Shown: one piece after another, positions 7,907-14,212 of the stretch
How the letters are laid out: each line of letters starts with the position of its first letter
Position numbering within the stretch: position 1 is the stretch's first letter
Source of the DNA: JAQBYK01 sp964499425
GTDB taxonomy: Bacteria > Patescibacteriota > Gracilibacteria > UBA1369 > LOWO2-01-FULL-3
Assembly (NCBI GenBank): GCA_964499425.1
Contig: CAZCLD010000027.1
Coordinates: forward strand, 1-16,277
DNA: 16,277 bases
Direction of reading: 5' to 3'
Translations under genes and position numbers: made by a program
Notes under the pieces: generated by a model
What the model was told of the DNA's origin: nothing
Databases searched by the model: none
Seen by the model: only the letters and a program-made list of their open reading frames with translations

Positions 7907-7932
7907 ACATCTCGATTTTTAACCCAAACCAC

Positions 7933-8253
7933 ATGGCTACAGCAACCAAACAAAAGATACGCATCAAAATCCGATCTTTTGATCACAAAGTAATTGACGA
8001 AACCGCTAAACTAATCATCGACAATGCTGAAAGAACAGGTGCAATCGTTGCTGGCCCTATCCCTCTCCCAACAAAAATCGAGAAATTCACAGTGAACAAA
8101 TCTACATTCGTTCACAAAACTTCTAGAGAACAGTTCGAGATGCGTACACATCAACGCCTAATCGACATAACAGATAGCACTTCCCACACTATCGAATCCC
8201 TCTCAAACCTTAGCCTACCTGCAGGGGTAGAGATTGAAATAAAGATGTTATAG
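7933..8253 (+). CDS. rpsJ: 30S ribosomal protein S10 (uS10)
   Basis: Small-subunit head protein, also a NusB partner in antitermination. The ATG at 7933 gives 106 aa and an N-terminus (MATATKQKIRIKIRSFDHKVID) matching the family pattern MAKQKIRIRLKAYDH. The same frame runs open upstream to a TTG at 7870, but that would add 21 unrelated residues across the leader hairpin, so it is rejected. The conserved segments GPIPLPTKIEKFTVNKSTFVHKTSREQFEMRTHQRLIDI (about residues 41-79) are present. No SD sequence is present; the upstream is TTTAACCCAAACCAC. The stop is TAG. Unusually, rplC does not follow: an exchanger gene starts 36 nt downstream. Confidence 0.97.
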   Translation: MATATKQKIRIKIRSFDHKVIDETAKLIIDNAERTGAIVAGPIPLPTKIEKFTVNKSTFVHKTSREQFEMRTHQRLIDITDSTSHTIESLSNLSLPAGVEIEIKML

Positions 8254-8262
8254 TGCTAAATT
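8234..8262 (+). promoter_or_regulatory. candidate promoter for the exchanger gene
   Basis: TTGAAA (8234-8239), a 17-bp spacer and TAAATT (8257-8262), overlapping the end of rpsJ. Predicted start near 8269, a 21-nt leader. The -10 is the same hexamer as at the reverse-strand gene. It may only supplement read-through from rpsJ. Confidence 0.4.
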
Positions 8263-8289
8263 AGTCAGGAAATCCCCTCACCTCTCCCT

Positions 8290-9264
8290 ATGCTAATTCT
8301 TCAATGGACAGGACTTTTTATTCTTTCATTAGCTGGATTAATCTACTCAGCTGATAAATTTACTGATAACGCAGAGAAAATTGGAGTCCACTACAAGATC
8401 CCTCCCTTTATTATCGGTGTCACAATCATCGCACTTGGGACTTCACTTCCAGAGATCGCAACTTCAATCATATCCGTTATCCAAGGACATTCAGAAATAG
8501 TAATTGGTAACGTAGTAGGTTCAAACATGGCTAATATCATGCTTGTTTTAGCTATTACCGCAATAGTCGGGAAACAGCTTTTTGTAGATAAAGACATCAT
8601 AAAAATTGATCTTCCCCTATTACTTGCAAGTACAATCCTTCTTTTCTTAATCACTCTTGATGGAAAAGTAGAATATATGGACGGCATCGTTTGTCTCTTA
8701 GCCTTATTTACTTACCTCGTATACAACGCAAAAAGTCATCGAAAAATCGACAAAAAAGGAATGAAGCATCTGTCAAAACTGAAAGAAGTCGAAAAGAAAG
8801 AAGTAAAAAATCAAAAACTCCCTATTCAATACCCACTTATCCTACTAGTATCAGGCTTTTTCCTATACCTGTCAGCAGATTGGACAATCAGATCAGTTGT
8901 AGAAATCTCAACCATACTTAAACTTGGCACAGAAATAATTGCTGTCTCCGCAATTGCGATAGGAACTTCACTTCCAGAACTAGTTGTTTCAATAATGGCT
9001 GTAAAGAAAGGCAAAGTCGATATCGCAATCGGCAATGTAACAGGTTCAAACATATTCAATGCACTCGGTGTAATTGGGGTTCCTTCTTTATTCGGCACAT
9101 TAGCGATTCCACCAGAATTCATCACCTTCACAATTCCAGCCCTCCTATTTGTGACAATTCTCTATGTATTCACAACAATGGACAAGGAGATATCACAATG
9201 GGAAGGAATTACCCTACTTCTGCTTTACATAGCCTTCATGGGAAAGACTTTTGGCATGATTTAA
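8290..9264 (+). CDS. sodium/calcium exchanger-family membrane protein (CaCA superfamily, YrbG-like)
   Basis: Predicted cation/Ca2+ antiporter of the inner membrane, 324 aa, a normal size for the bacterial YrbG/NCX-type family. The two inverted alpha repeats that form the ion sites are complete: GTSLPE at 50-55 followed by GNVVGSN at 73-79, and GTSLPE at 225-230 followed by GNVTGSN at 248-254, with the Glu residues (E55, E230) expected to bind Ca2+. About ten hydrophobic segments are visible, in two halves of roughly five joined by a very basic loop (about 148-176, many Lys) expected to be cytoplasmic. The exact ion pair (Na+, K+ or H+ for Ca2+) cannot be told from sequence. The gene sits between rpsJ and rplC, where no gene is expected in the standard S10 order; it has no evident functional link to ribosomal proteins. 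No SD sequence and no clear terminator follow it. Confidence 0.93.
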   Translation: MLILQWTGLFILSLAGLIYSADKFTDNAEKIGVHYKIPPFIIGVTIIALGTSLPEIATSIISVIQGHSEIVIGNVVGSNMANIMLVLAITAIVGKQLFVDKDIIKIDLPLLLASTILLFLITLDGKVEYMDGIVCLLALFTYLVYNAKSHRKIDKKGMKHLSKLKEVEKKEVKNQKLPIQYPLILLVSGFFLYLSADWTIRSVVEISTILKLGTEIIAVSAIAIGTSLPELVVSIMAVKKGKVDIAIGNVTGSNIFNALGVIGVPSLFGTLAIPPEFITFTIPALLFVTILYVFTTMDKEISQWEGITLLLLYIAFMGKTFGMI

Positions 9265-9279
9265 ACGATTCATTTCCTA

Positions 9280-9308
9280 TTGACTACCCAATTCCCTATC
9301 TGTATATT
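9280..9308 (+). promoter_or_regulatory. promoter of the rplC-to-rplF gene string
   Basis: TTGACT (9280-9285), a 17-bp spacer and TATATT (9303-9308). Predicted start near 9315, a 96-nt leader before rplC. It is the last clear promoter in the window and probably serves all 16 downstream genes. Confidence 0.7.
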
Positions 9309-9325
9309 CAGTTGGCATTTTGACG

Positions 9326-9430
9326 ATGCAAGTTAATGAGTTCTTGAGCGGGTTTCACCGAAAAATCTTCTCAAGGCCCCCGCCTCCGGTGGGATTAACC
9401 TCTACAAATTATGTCAGGAATACTCGGTAA
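9326..9430 (+). other. possible 34-codon leader ORF overlapping the rplC start
   Basis: ATG at 9326, about 11 nt after the predicted transcription start, opens a frame that ends at TAA 9428-9430, overlapping the first 20 nt of rplC in another frame. It encodes four consecutive prolines (CCC CCG CCT CCG, 9377-9388) within the leader hairpin. Could be a regulatory leader peptide or a chance frame; not shown to be translated. Confidence 0.2.
9343..9394 (+). promoter_or_regulatory. rplC leader with competing stems
   Basis: CTTGAG (9343-9348) can pair with CTCAAG (9370-9375), enclosing CGG/CCG (9349-9351/9358-9360). CCCGCC (9379-9384) can pair with GGTGGG (9388-9393) around a TCC loop. Alternatively 9353-9360 can pair with 9387-9394 over 8 bp (CACCG/CGGTG core), which excludes both CGG/CCG and the CCCGCC stem. 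There is no T-run. Candidate autoregulatory leader of the S10 genes. Confidence 0.45.
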
Positions 9431-9995
9431 AAAAATAGGTATGACACGTCTGTTTCAAGACGATGGTCGCGTGATCCCAGTTACTGTCATCCAGTGTGAT
9501 CCAAATGAGATTACCCAGGTAAAGACAGCCGACAAAGACGGATATCCGGCGATAGTCCTGGGCTTTTCTAAATTAAAGAAGCCTACAAAGACTAAACAAT
9601 TTCGACATCTAAAGGAGTTCAAGATTAAGGAAGACGAAGCAGAGAGCTTCAAAAAAGGTGATCAAGTCACCTTAGAGAGCTTTCAAGAGGCAGAAGTTGT
9701 GAAAATAAGTAGTACATCTAAAGGTAAAGGGTTCCAAGGAGTAATCAAGAGACACAACTTCTCAAGAGGACCTGAAACACACGGATCACATCACCACAGA
9801 GAACCAGGTTCAATCGGAGCCTGTACTAAACCGGGAAGAGTAGCTAAGGGAAAGAAATTACCAGGTAGAATGGGTGGAAAGAAAGTAACAGTAGGAAAAG
9901 TAAAGATTGCATCCATTGACCCTAAAAAGAATCTAATCTGCCTTACAGGAGCCGTCCCCGGCCCTAATGGCATCCTAGTATCAATCACATCATGA
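9411..9995 (+). CDS. rplC: 50S ribosomal protein L3 (uL3)
   Basis: Early-assembly 23S rRNA-binding protein whose loop reaches the peptidyl-transferase centre. At 194 aa it is a little shorter than E. coli L3 (209 aa). It starts with the family signature ILGKKIGMTRLF and keeps SKGKGFQGVIKRHNFSRGPETHGSHHHREPGSIGACTKPGRVAKGKKLPGRMGG (about residues 103-156), the long central extension. The residue aligned with E. coli Gln150 is Ala, as in many bacteria. There is no SD sequence (upstream AACCTCTACAAATT). The TGA stop overlaps the rplD start (ATGA at 9992-9995), so translation of the two is likely coupled. First gene of the long S10/spc string after its own promoter and structured leader. Confidence 0.98.
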   Translation: MSGILGKKIGMTRLFQDDGRVIPVTVIQCDPNEITQVKTADKDGYPAIVLGFSKLKKPTKTKQFRHLKEFKIKEDEAESFKKGDQVTLESFQEAEVVKISSTSKGKGFQGVIKRHNFSRGPETHGSHHHREPGSIGACTKPGRVAKGKKLPGRMGGKKVTVGKVKIASIDPKKNLICLTGAVPGPNGILVSITS

Positions 9996-10624
9996 AAGTA
10001 GACTTATACGCACAAACAGGAGAAAAGAGCGGAACCCTCGAATTACCAAAAGAAATTTTTGAAGTTCCTTTCAACAAGGATTTAGTCCATCAAGCACTAA
10101 TAAGGCAACTTGCTAATAAAAGAGTTCCAACTGCACATACTAAAACTCGAGGAATGGTTAGAGGCGGAGGTGCAAAGCCTTTCCGTCAAAAAGGAACCGG
10201 GAATGCCCGTCAAGGAACTATTCGTGCAGCCCAAATGAGAGGTGGCGGCAGCGTTTTTGGACCCAGCAACGACAGGAATTTCTCAAAAGATATGCCAAAA
10301 AAACAACGCAGAAAAGCACTTTTTTCAGCGCTTTCAGAGAAAGCTCGTCAGAATCAGGTCATTGCTCTAGAAGGATATGAAACAAAAGAGCCAAACACAA
10401 AAGCTTTCGCAGCAATGCTAAAAAAGCTTCCTATAGAAAGAAACGTGCTAGTTGTTCTCCCCGAGAAAGATAAGACAATTCAAAAATCAAGCAGCAACAT
10501 CACGAATGCAAAGACGATACTTGCAAACTATCTAAACATTCACGATTTACAAAAATATCGAAAAGTTCTCCTCTTCAAGTCAGCAATAGCAAAACTAGAA
10601 GAGGTTTTTTTAAAGGATAAATAA
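9992..10624 (+). CDS. rplD: 50S ribosomal protein L4 (uL4)
   Basis: Large-subunit assembly protein whose extended loop lines the exit tunnel; in E. coli it is also the repressor of the S10 operon. Length 210 aa, normal. The basic tunnel loop is intact at about 44-92 (KTRGMVRGGGAKPFRQKGTG, then GGGSVFGP). The globular C-terminal part contains KKQRRKALFSALSEKA. The ATG overlaps the rplC stop by 4 nt with no SD sequence. Its presence downstream of the structured rplC leader makes L4 autoregulation of this truncated S10 string worth considering, but this is inference from E. coli. Confidence 0.98.
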   Translation: MKVDLYAQTGEKSGTLELPKEIFEVPFNKDLVHQALIRQLANKRVPTAHTKTRGMVRGGGAKPFRQKGTGNARQGTIRAAQMRGGGSVFGPSNDRNFSKDMPKKQRRKALFSALSEKARQNQVIALEGYETKEPNTKAFAAMLKKLPIERNVLVVLPEKDKTIQKSSSNITNAKTILANYLNIHDLQKYRKVLLFKSAIAKLEEVFLKDK

Positions 10625-10626
10625 TA

Positions 10627-10938
10627 ATGAAAGATTACTCAACAATCATACAATCAATCGCAACAGAGAAAAGCTCTCGCGCACAAGAGATCAATAGATA
10701 TACCTTCATGGTAAAGCGCGACGCTACCAAAATAGATGTAAAACATGCAGTAAAAACAATATTTGGAGCAGACGTAGCCAGCGTAAAGACAATGTTAATG
10801 CCGAAAAAGACTCGTTTGATAAGAGGAAACAGGCTGTGGGCAAAAAGACCAGTTTTCAAAAAAGCGATAGTCACACTCAAAGGAAAAGCAACAATTGATC
10901 CCAATAAAATCGGGTCTATGAAGACCAAGAAAAAGTAA
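10627..10938 (+). CDS. rplW: 50S ribosomal protein L23 (uL23)
   Basis: Protein at the exit-tunnel mouth, the docking site for trigger factor and signal recognition particle. Length 103 aa is typical. Family signatures are IIQSIATEKSS near the N-terminus, RYTFMVKRDATKIDVKHAVKTIFGADVASVKTM (about 24-57), and a basic loop followed by KKAIVTLKG. It starts 2 nt after the rplD stop (TAA-TA-ATG). AAAGGA at 10612-10617, 9 nt upstream inside the end of rplD, is the second most SD-like sequence in the window but may be only Lys-Asp codons. Confidence 0.97.
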   Translation: MKDYSTIIQSIATEKSSRAQEINRYTFMVKRDATKIDVKHAVKTIFGADVASVKTMLMPKKTRLIRGNRLWAKRPVFKKAIVTLKGKATIDPNKIGSMKTKKK

Positions 10939-10950
10939 TCGATAATTATC

Positions 10951-11784
10951 ATGGCACTAAAAAAATTCAAACCAATCACACCAGGACGAAGACAAATGAG
11001 CGTAGCTTCCTTTGAAGAAGTAACCAAGACCAAACCCGAGAAAACACTAACTAGAAAAATAAGTAAGACCTCAGGAAGAAATAATAGCGGAAGAATCACT
11101 GTCAGGCACAGAGGCGGAGGGGCAAAGAGATTGTACAGAGTCATTGACTTCAAGCGTACAGATAAGATAAATATAGAAGCCAAAGTAAAAGCAGTCGAAT
11201 ACGATCCCAATAGAACAGCCTACATCATCCTCGCAAACTACAAAGACGGCGAGAAAAGATACCACATCGCACCTGAAGGCATAAAAGTAGGAGACAAAAT
11301 AATTACAAAGGAGAAGGCCAAGGTAAAGAAAGGGAACAGAATGATGCTAAAAAGCATTCCTGTAGGATACAACATTTACAACGTAGAATTACATGAAGGC
11401 AAAGGCGGACAATTCGCACGAAGCGCCGGATCAAGCTTAAAACTCGTCTCCCTCGAAGGAGACCACGCTCAAATCCAAATGCCTTCAGGAGAAGTAAGAC
11501 TCGTAAGCAAGAAATGCTACGCAACCATCGGAACAGTATCCAACGCAGAGCACAGCAATATTAAAATAGGAAAAGCAGGAAGAAAAAGACACTTAGGTAG
11601 AAGACCACAAGTAAGAGGAAAAGCCATGAACCCAGTAGATCATCCACACGGAGGTGGTGAAGGAGGCAGCCCAATCGGACTAAAGCATCCTAAAACACCA
11701 TGGGGCCTCCCAGCTCTTGGATTCAAAACCAGGAAAAGGCACTACACTGACAAGATGATCGTCAAAGATCGCCGAAGAAAATAA
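10951..11784 (+). CDS. rplB: 50S ribosomal protein L2 (uL2)
   Basis: Universal large-subunit protein needed for subunit joining and peptidyl-transferase activity. Length 277 aa, normal. It begins ALKKFKPITPGRRQMSV and has RITVRHRGGGAKRLYRVIDFKR (49-69). The highly conserved C-terminal motif NPVDHPHGGGEGG is at 227-239, with His231 equivalent to E. coli His229, and the tail GFKTRKRHYTDKMIVKDRRRK is typical. No SD sequence; a 12-nt gap from rplW. A 30-nt very AT-rich gap separates it from rpsS. Confidence 0.99.
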   Translation: MALKKFKPITPGRRQMSVASFEEVTKTKPEKTLTRKISKTSGRNNSGRITVRHRGGGAKRLYRVIDFKRTDKINIEAKVKAVEYDPNRTAYIILANYKDGEKRYHIAPEGIKVGDKIITKEKAKVKKGNRMMLKSIPVGYNIYNVELHEGKGGQFARSAGSSLKLVSLEGDHAQIQMPSGEVRLVSKKCYATIGTVSNAEHSNIKIGKAGRKRHLGRRPQVRGKAMNPVDHPHGGGEGGSPIGLKHPKTPWGLPALGFKTRKRHYTDKMIVKDRRRK

Positions 11785-11814
11785 TTAATATTATAAATTG
11801 TAAATTGAACCAAC

Positions 11815-12084
11815 ATGTCTAGAAGCTCAACAAAAGGACCATTCGTAGATCCAAAACTACTAGCAAAAGTAGCGAAATTAAATGATTCTGGACAAAAGAA
11901 ACCTATAAAAACATGGGCAAGAAAGTCAGACATTTCACCAGAATTCGTAGGACACACATTTGCGGTACACAACGGCAAGCAATTTATCCCAGTATTCGTA
12001 ACTGAAAACATGGTCGGCCATAAACTCGGAGAGTTCTCCCCTACTAAACTATTTAGAGGTCACGGTGGTAAACTAGCTAAATAA
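11815..12084 (+). CDS. rpsS: 30S ribosomal protein S19 (uS19)
   Basis: Small-subunit head protein contacting S13 and the A-site finger of the large subunit. Length 89 aa, normal. MSRSSTKGPFVD at the start, IKTWARKSDISPEFVGHTFAVHNGKQFIPVFVTENMVGHKLGEFSPTK in the middle (31-78), and FRGHGGK near the end are family signatures. Preceded by an AT-rich 30-nt gap (11785-11814) with neither an SD sequence nor a convincing promoter. rplV follows after 2 nt. Confidence 0.98.
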   Translation: MSRSSTKGPFVDPKLLAKVAKLNDSGQKKPIKTWARKSDISPEFVGHTFAVHNGKQFIPVFVTENMVGHKLGEFSPTKLFRGHGGKLAK

Positions 12085-12086
12085 TT

Positions 12087-12542
12087 ATGAAAGCAATACT
12101 AAGAACAGTCAGAATATCCCCTAAGAAGGCCAATCTCATCGCCGCCCTAGTTCGCAGAAAGAATGCTCTGCAAGCCACCGAAATCCTGAAATTTACCCAG
12201 AAAAAAGCTGCTCCGATTCTCAAGAAATTAATCGAATCAGCAATGGCTAACGCTGAGCACAACTCGAAACAAGAAAAAGAACAACTGCTTATAAAAGAGA
12301 TCATTGTAACAGAAGGCCCAACCTATAAGAGAAGAGTCCCCATTTCAAGGGGTAGAGCACATCCAATTTTGAAAAGAACTTCTCATATTACAGTAAAACT
12401 CGCACAACAGAGCCGCAGTGAAACGAAGGCTCCAAAAAGCAAAGAAGCCAAGGCAACCACTAAACCAGAAGCGAAATCAGAAAGCGAAGACGTCCAAAAA
12501 GAGCCTACCCAAGAACCCACCCCTAAAACTACTAAAAAATAA
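12087..12542 (+). CDS. rplV: 50S ribosomal protein L22 (uL22) with charged C-terminal tail
   Basis: Binds 23S rRNA domains and lines the exit tunnel with a beta-hairpin. The core is about residues 1-106: VRISPKKANLIAALVR at the start, then SAMANAEHN, then the tunnel hairpin GPTYKRRVPISRGRAHPILKRTSHITVKL (77-105). The protein is 151 aa against about 110 in E. coli; the extra 45 residues (107-151) are Lys/Glu/Pro/Thr/Ser-rich, low in complexity and probably disordered. The start is 2 nt after the rpsS stop (TAA-TT-ATG), without an SD sequence, and rpsC follows with the same 2-nt spacing. Confidence 0.97.
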   Translation: MKAILRTVRISPKKANLIAALVRRKNALQATEILKFTQKKAAPILKKLIESAMANAEHNSKQEKEQLLIKEIIVTEGPTYKRRVPISRGRAHPILKRTSHITVKLAQQSRSETKAPKSKEAKATTKPEAKSESEDVQKEPTQEPTPKTTKK

Positions 12543-12544
12543 CC

Positions 12545-13225
12545 ATGGGACAAAAAGTAAATCCAAAAGTAATTAGATTAGGAATAACCCACGATTGGGA
12601 TTCAAAATGGTATGCCGGCAAAGCAAATTACGGCAAATTACTCCATCAAGACCTCGCAATCGAAAAATTAATCCAGAGTAAGCTTGAAACAGAGGGAGTT
12701 TCTAAAATCGAAATCATGAGAACCCAGGGTAAAGTAATCCTCAACATTCACACATCAAAACCAGGTGTAATCATTGGAAGAGGCGGAGAAACAATAGAAA
12801 AACTGAAAGAAGCTTTATCAAAGGAATTCAAAGAAACTTTCGCCATCAACATCAAAGAAATTAAAAAACCAACGTTAGACGCAAAAATTGTAGGAGAAAA
12901 CGTCGCAAGACAAGTCGAGAAGAGGGTTTCCTACAGAAGAGCTGCAAAAATGTCATTAGAGAAAACAATGGAAGCAGGAGCCATAGGAGCAAAAATATAT
13001 CTAGGAGGAAGACTAAATGGAGTGGAAATTTCACGCGGAGAATTCTTCTCAAGAGGCAAAATACCATTACACACTTTCCGCGCAGACATCGATTATGCAT
13101 CTGTCACAGCAAATACAACTTACGGGAAAATAGGAATCAAAGTTTGGATTTACAAAGGAGATGTGTTCAAAAAAGATCTCGCTGCTAAACTCGCAGAACA
13201 AATAGAAGAAGTTAAAGCAACCTAA
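12545..13225 (+). CDS. rpsC: 30S ribosomal protein S3 (uS3)
   Basis: Small-subunit head protein at the mRNA entry tunnel, with helicase-associated function in the 30S. Length 226 aa, normal. Starts MGQKVNPKVIRLGITHDWDS; the KH domain motif PGVIIGRGGETIEKL lies at 73-87 with the GRGG loop at 78-81; the C-terminal domain contains SYRRAAKMSLEKTMEAGAIGAKIYLGGRLNGVEISRGE and IPLHTFRADIDYA. Starts 2 nt after the rplV stop (TAA-CC-ATG) without an SD sequence. A 7-nt gap to rplP. Confidence 0.98.
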   Translation: MGQKVNPKVIRLGITHDWDSKWYAGKANYGKLLHQDLAIEKLIQSKLETEGVSKIEIMRTQGKVILNIHTSKPGVIIGRGGETIEKLKEALSKEFKETFAINIKEIKKPTLDAKIVGENVARQVEKRVSYRRAAKMSLEKTMEAGAIGAKIYLGGRLNGVEISRGEFFSRGKIPLHTFRADIDYASVTANTTYGKIGIKVWIYKGDVFKKDLAAKLAEQIEEVKAT

Positions 13226-13232
13226 CAGCAAT

Positions 13233-13652
13233 ATGTTATCACCCAAAAAGCAAAAGCATAGAAGAGTATTCAGAGGAAGATCTGCCTCAAAAGGCATATC
13301 GACCCGAGGAGCAAAAATAAGTTTTGGAACTTACGGGCTTAAAGCACAAAGCGCGGGAGAAATCACCTCAAGACAAATTGAGGCAGCCCGTCGTACCATG
13401 ACAAGATACATAAAAAGAGGAGGAAAGATCTGGATAAGGGTCTTCCCACACAAGCCAATCACCAGAAAACCATCAGAAGTACCAATGGGAAGCGGAAAAG
13501 GAGCCCCAGAATTCTTTATTTCAACAATTAAACCAGGCAGAATAATTTTTGAGATGGAGGGCGTAGAACCTGACGTAGCAAAAGAAGCTATGCGCCTTGC
13601 ATCACACAAATTACCAGTAAAATGCAAGTTCATAGACACTCACGCAAAATAA
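13233..13652 (+). CDS. rplP: 50S ribosomal protein L16 (uL16) lacking the usual Arg81
   Basis: Large-subunit protein near the A-site tRNA elbow and peptidyl-transferase centre. Length 139 aa, normal. MLSPKKQKHRRVFRGR at the start, FGTYGLKA (31-38), RQIEAARRTMTRYIKRGGKIWIRVFPHKPIT (48-77). In E. coli the loop reads AVRMGKGKG with Arg81, the arginine hydroxylated by YcfD; here it reads EVPMGSGKG, so the equivalent residue is Pro84. The remaining loop and the C-terminus (PGRIIFEMEGV, RLASHKLPVKCKF) are conserved, so this is a real substitution in an intact gene. No SD sequence. The gap to rpmC is 9 nt. Confidence 0.98.
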   Translation: MLSPKKQKHRRVFRGRSASKGISTRGAKISFGTYGLKAQSAGEITSRQIEAARRTMTRYIKRGGKIWIRVFPHKPITRKPSEVPMGSGKGAPEFFISTIKPGRIIFEMEGVEPDVAKEAMRLASHKLPVKCKFIDTHAK

Positions 13653-13661
13653 CCATCAATA

Positions 13662-13871
13662 ATGAAAACTCTTGAAGAACTACGAAAACTAGACGCCAAA
13701 AAACTACTCGAAGAACTCGAGTCTCTCAAAAAAAGTCATTTTAAAGTAAATTTTGAAGTAGGAAACGGACAAGCAAAAAATAGTCATATGATAAGAGTTC
13801 ATCGCAAACAAATAGCTAGAATAAAGACTTTATTGAAAGAAAAGCTCCAAACCACTAACCAAGAATCATGA
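13662..13871 (+). CDS. rpmC: 50S ribosomal protein L29 (uL29)
   Basis: Small helical-hairpin protein at the exit-tunnel rim, next to L23. Length 69 aa, normal. LEELRKLDAKKLLEELESLKKSHFKVNFEVGNGQAKNSHMIRVHRKQIARIKTLLKEK shows the two helices and the conserved IRxxRkxIARikTll motif. The TGA stop overlaps the rpsQ start by 4 nt (ATGA, 13868-13871). It has no SD sequence. Confidence 0.96.
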   Translation: MKTLEELRKLDAKKLLEELESLKKSHFKVNFEVGNGQAKNSHMIRVHRKQIARIKTLLKEKLQTTNQES

Positions 13872-14209
13872 GAACGAAAAAAGGAATTGTATCCAGCAAC
13901 AAACAGGAAAAAACAATAGTCGTAACCGTACACAGTTACAGAAATCATCCAAAGTACAAAAAAAGATATAGAGTTTCCAAGAAATTTCATGTACATAATC
14001 CTGAAGGCAAAAAATTTGAGGTTGGAGACGAAGTCCTAATCCAGGAAACAAGACCAATCAGCAAATTAAAAAGATGGCTAGTATTGGAACGCTTGAAAGA
14101 AGCTGCAGCTCAAGAAGTTGAAATTAATGAGCCAGCAATTGAAAAGCCAACCGAGAAACCGACCGAGAAGCCAAAAGAGAAAGAAGTCGTAGAAACACTT
14201 GAAAATTAA
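13868..14209 (+). CDS. rpsQ: 30S ribosomal protein S17 (uS17) with C-terminal tail
   Basis: Primary 16S rRNA-binding OB-fold protein of the small-subunit body. The core (1-80) has KKGIVSSNKQEKTIVVTVHSYRNHPKYKKRYRVSKKFHVHNPEG and FEVGDEVLIQETRPISKLKRWLVLE, the family signatures. The 113-aa length exceeds the usual 80-90: residues 81-113 form a Glu/Lys/Pro tail with a short tandem repeat (EKPT-EKPT-EKPK, 92-103). Translation probably couples to rpmC through the ATGA overlap. rplN follows after 3 nt. Confidence 0.96.
   Translation: MRTKKGIVSSNKQEKTIVVTVHSYRNHPKYKKRYRVSKKFHVHNPEGKKFEVGDEVLIQETRPISKLKRWLVLERLKEAAAQEVEINEPAIEKPTEKPTEKPKEKEVVETLEN
14141..14176 (+). repeat. 12-nt tandem repeat within rpsQ
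   Basis: Three imperfect 12-nt units (GAAAAGCCAACC, GAGAAACCGACC, GAGAAGCCAAAA) encode the EKPT-EKPT-EKPK part of the S17 tail. In-frame unit length means copy number could change without a frameshift. Confidence 0.7.
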
Positions 14210-14212
14210 ATA

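Noticed and set aside
7870..7932. Upstream TTG start for rpsJ
   Set aside because: It adds 21 residues unlike any S10 and runs over the leader palindrome; the ATG at 7933 gives the family N-terminus.
9811..9822. Ala instead of Gln150 in L3
   Set aside because: Many bacteria lack the methylated Gln here; GSIGAC is common.
10941..10950. GATAATTATC palindrome before rplB
   Set aside because: A 10-nt AT-rich palindrome without room for a stable loop is expected by chance.
10635..11210. Minus-strand 191-codon open frame across rplW/rplB
   Set aside because: It is the shadow of two strongly conserved forward genes; no promoter or family features support it. Other long antisense frames were left out for the same reason.
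11785..11814. Internal promoter before rpsS
   Set aside because: The gap is AT-rich, so -10-like hexamers are expected, and no matching -35 at 16-18 bp was found.
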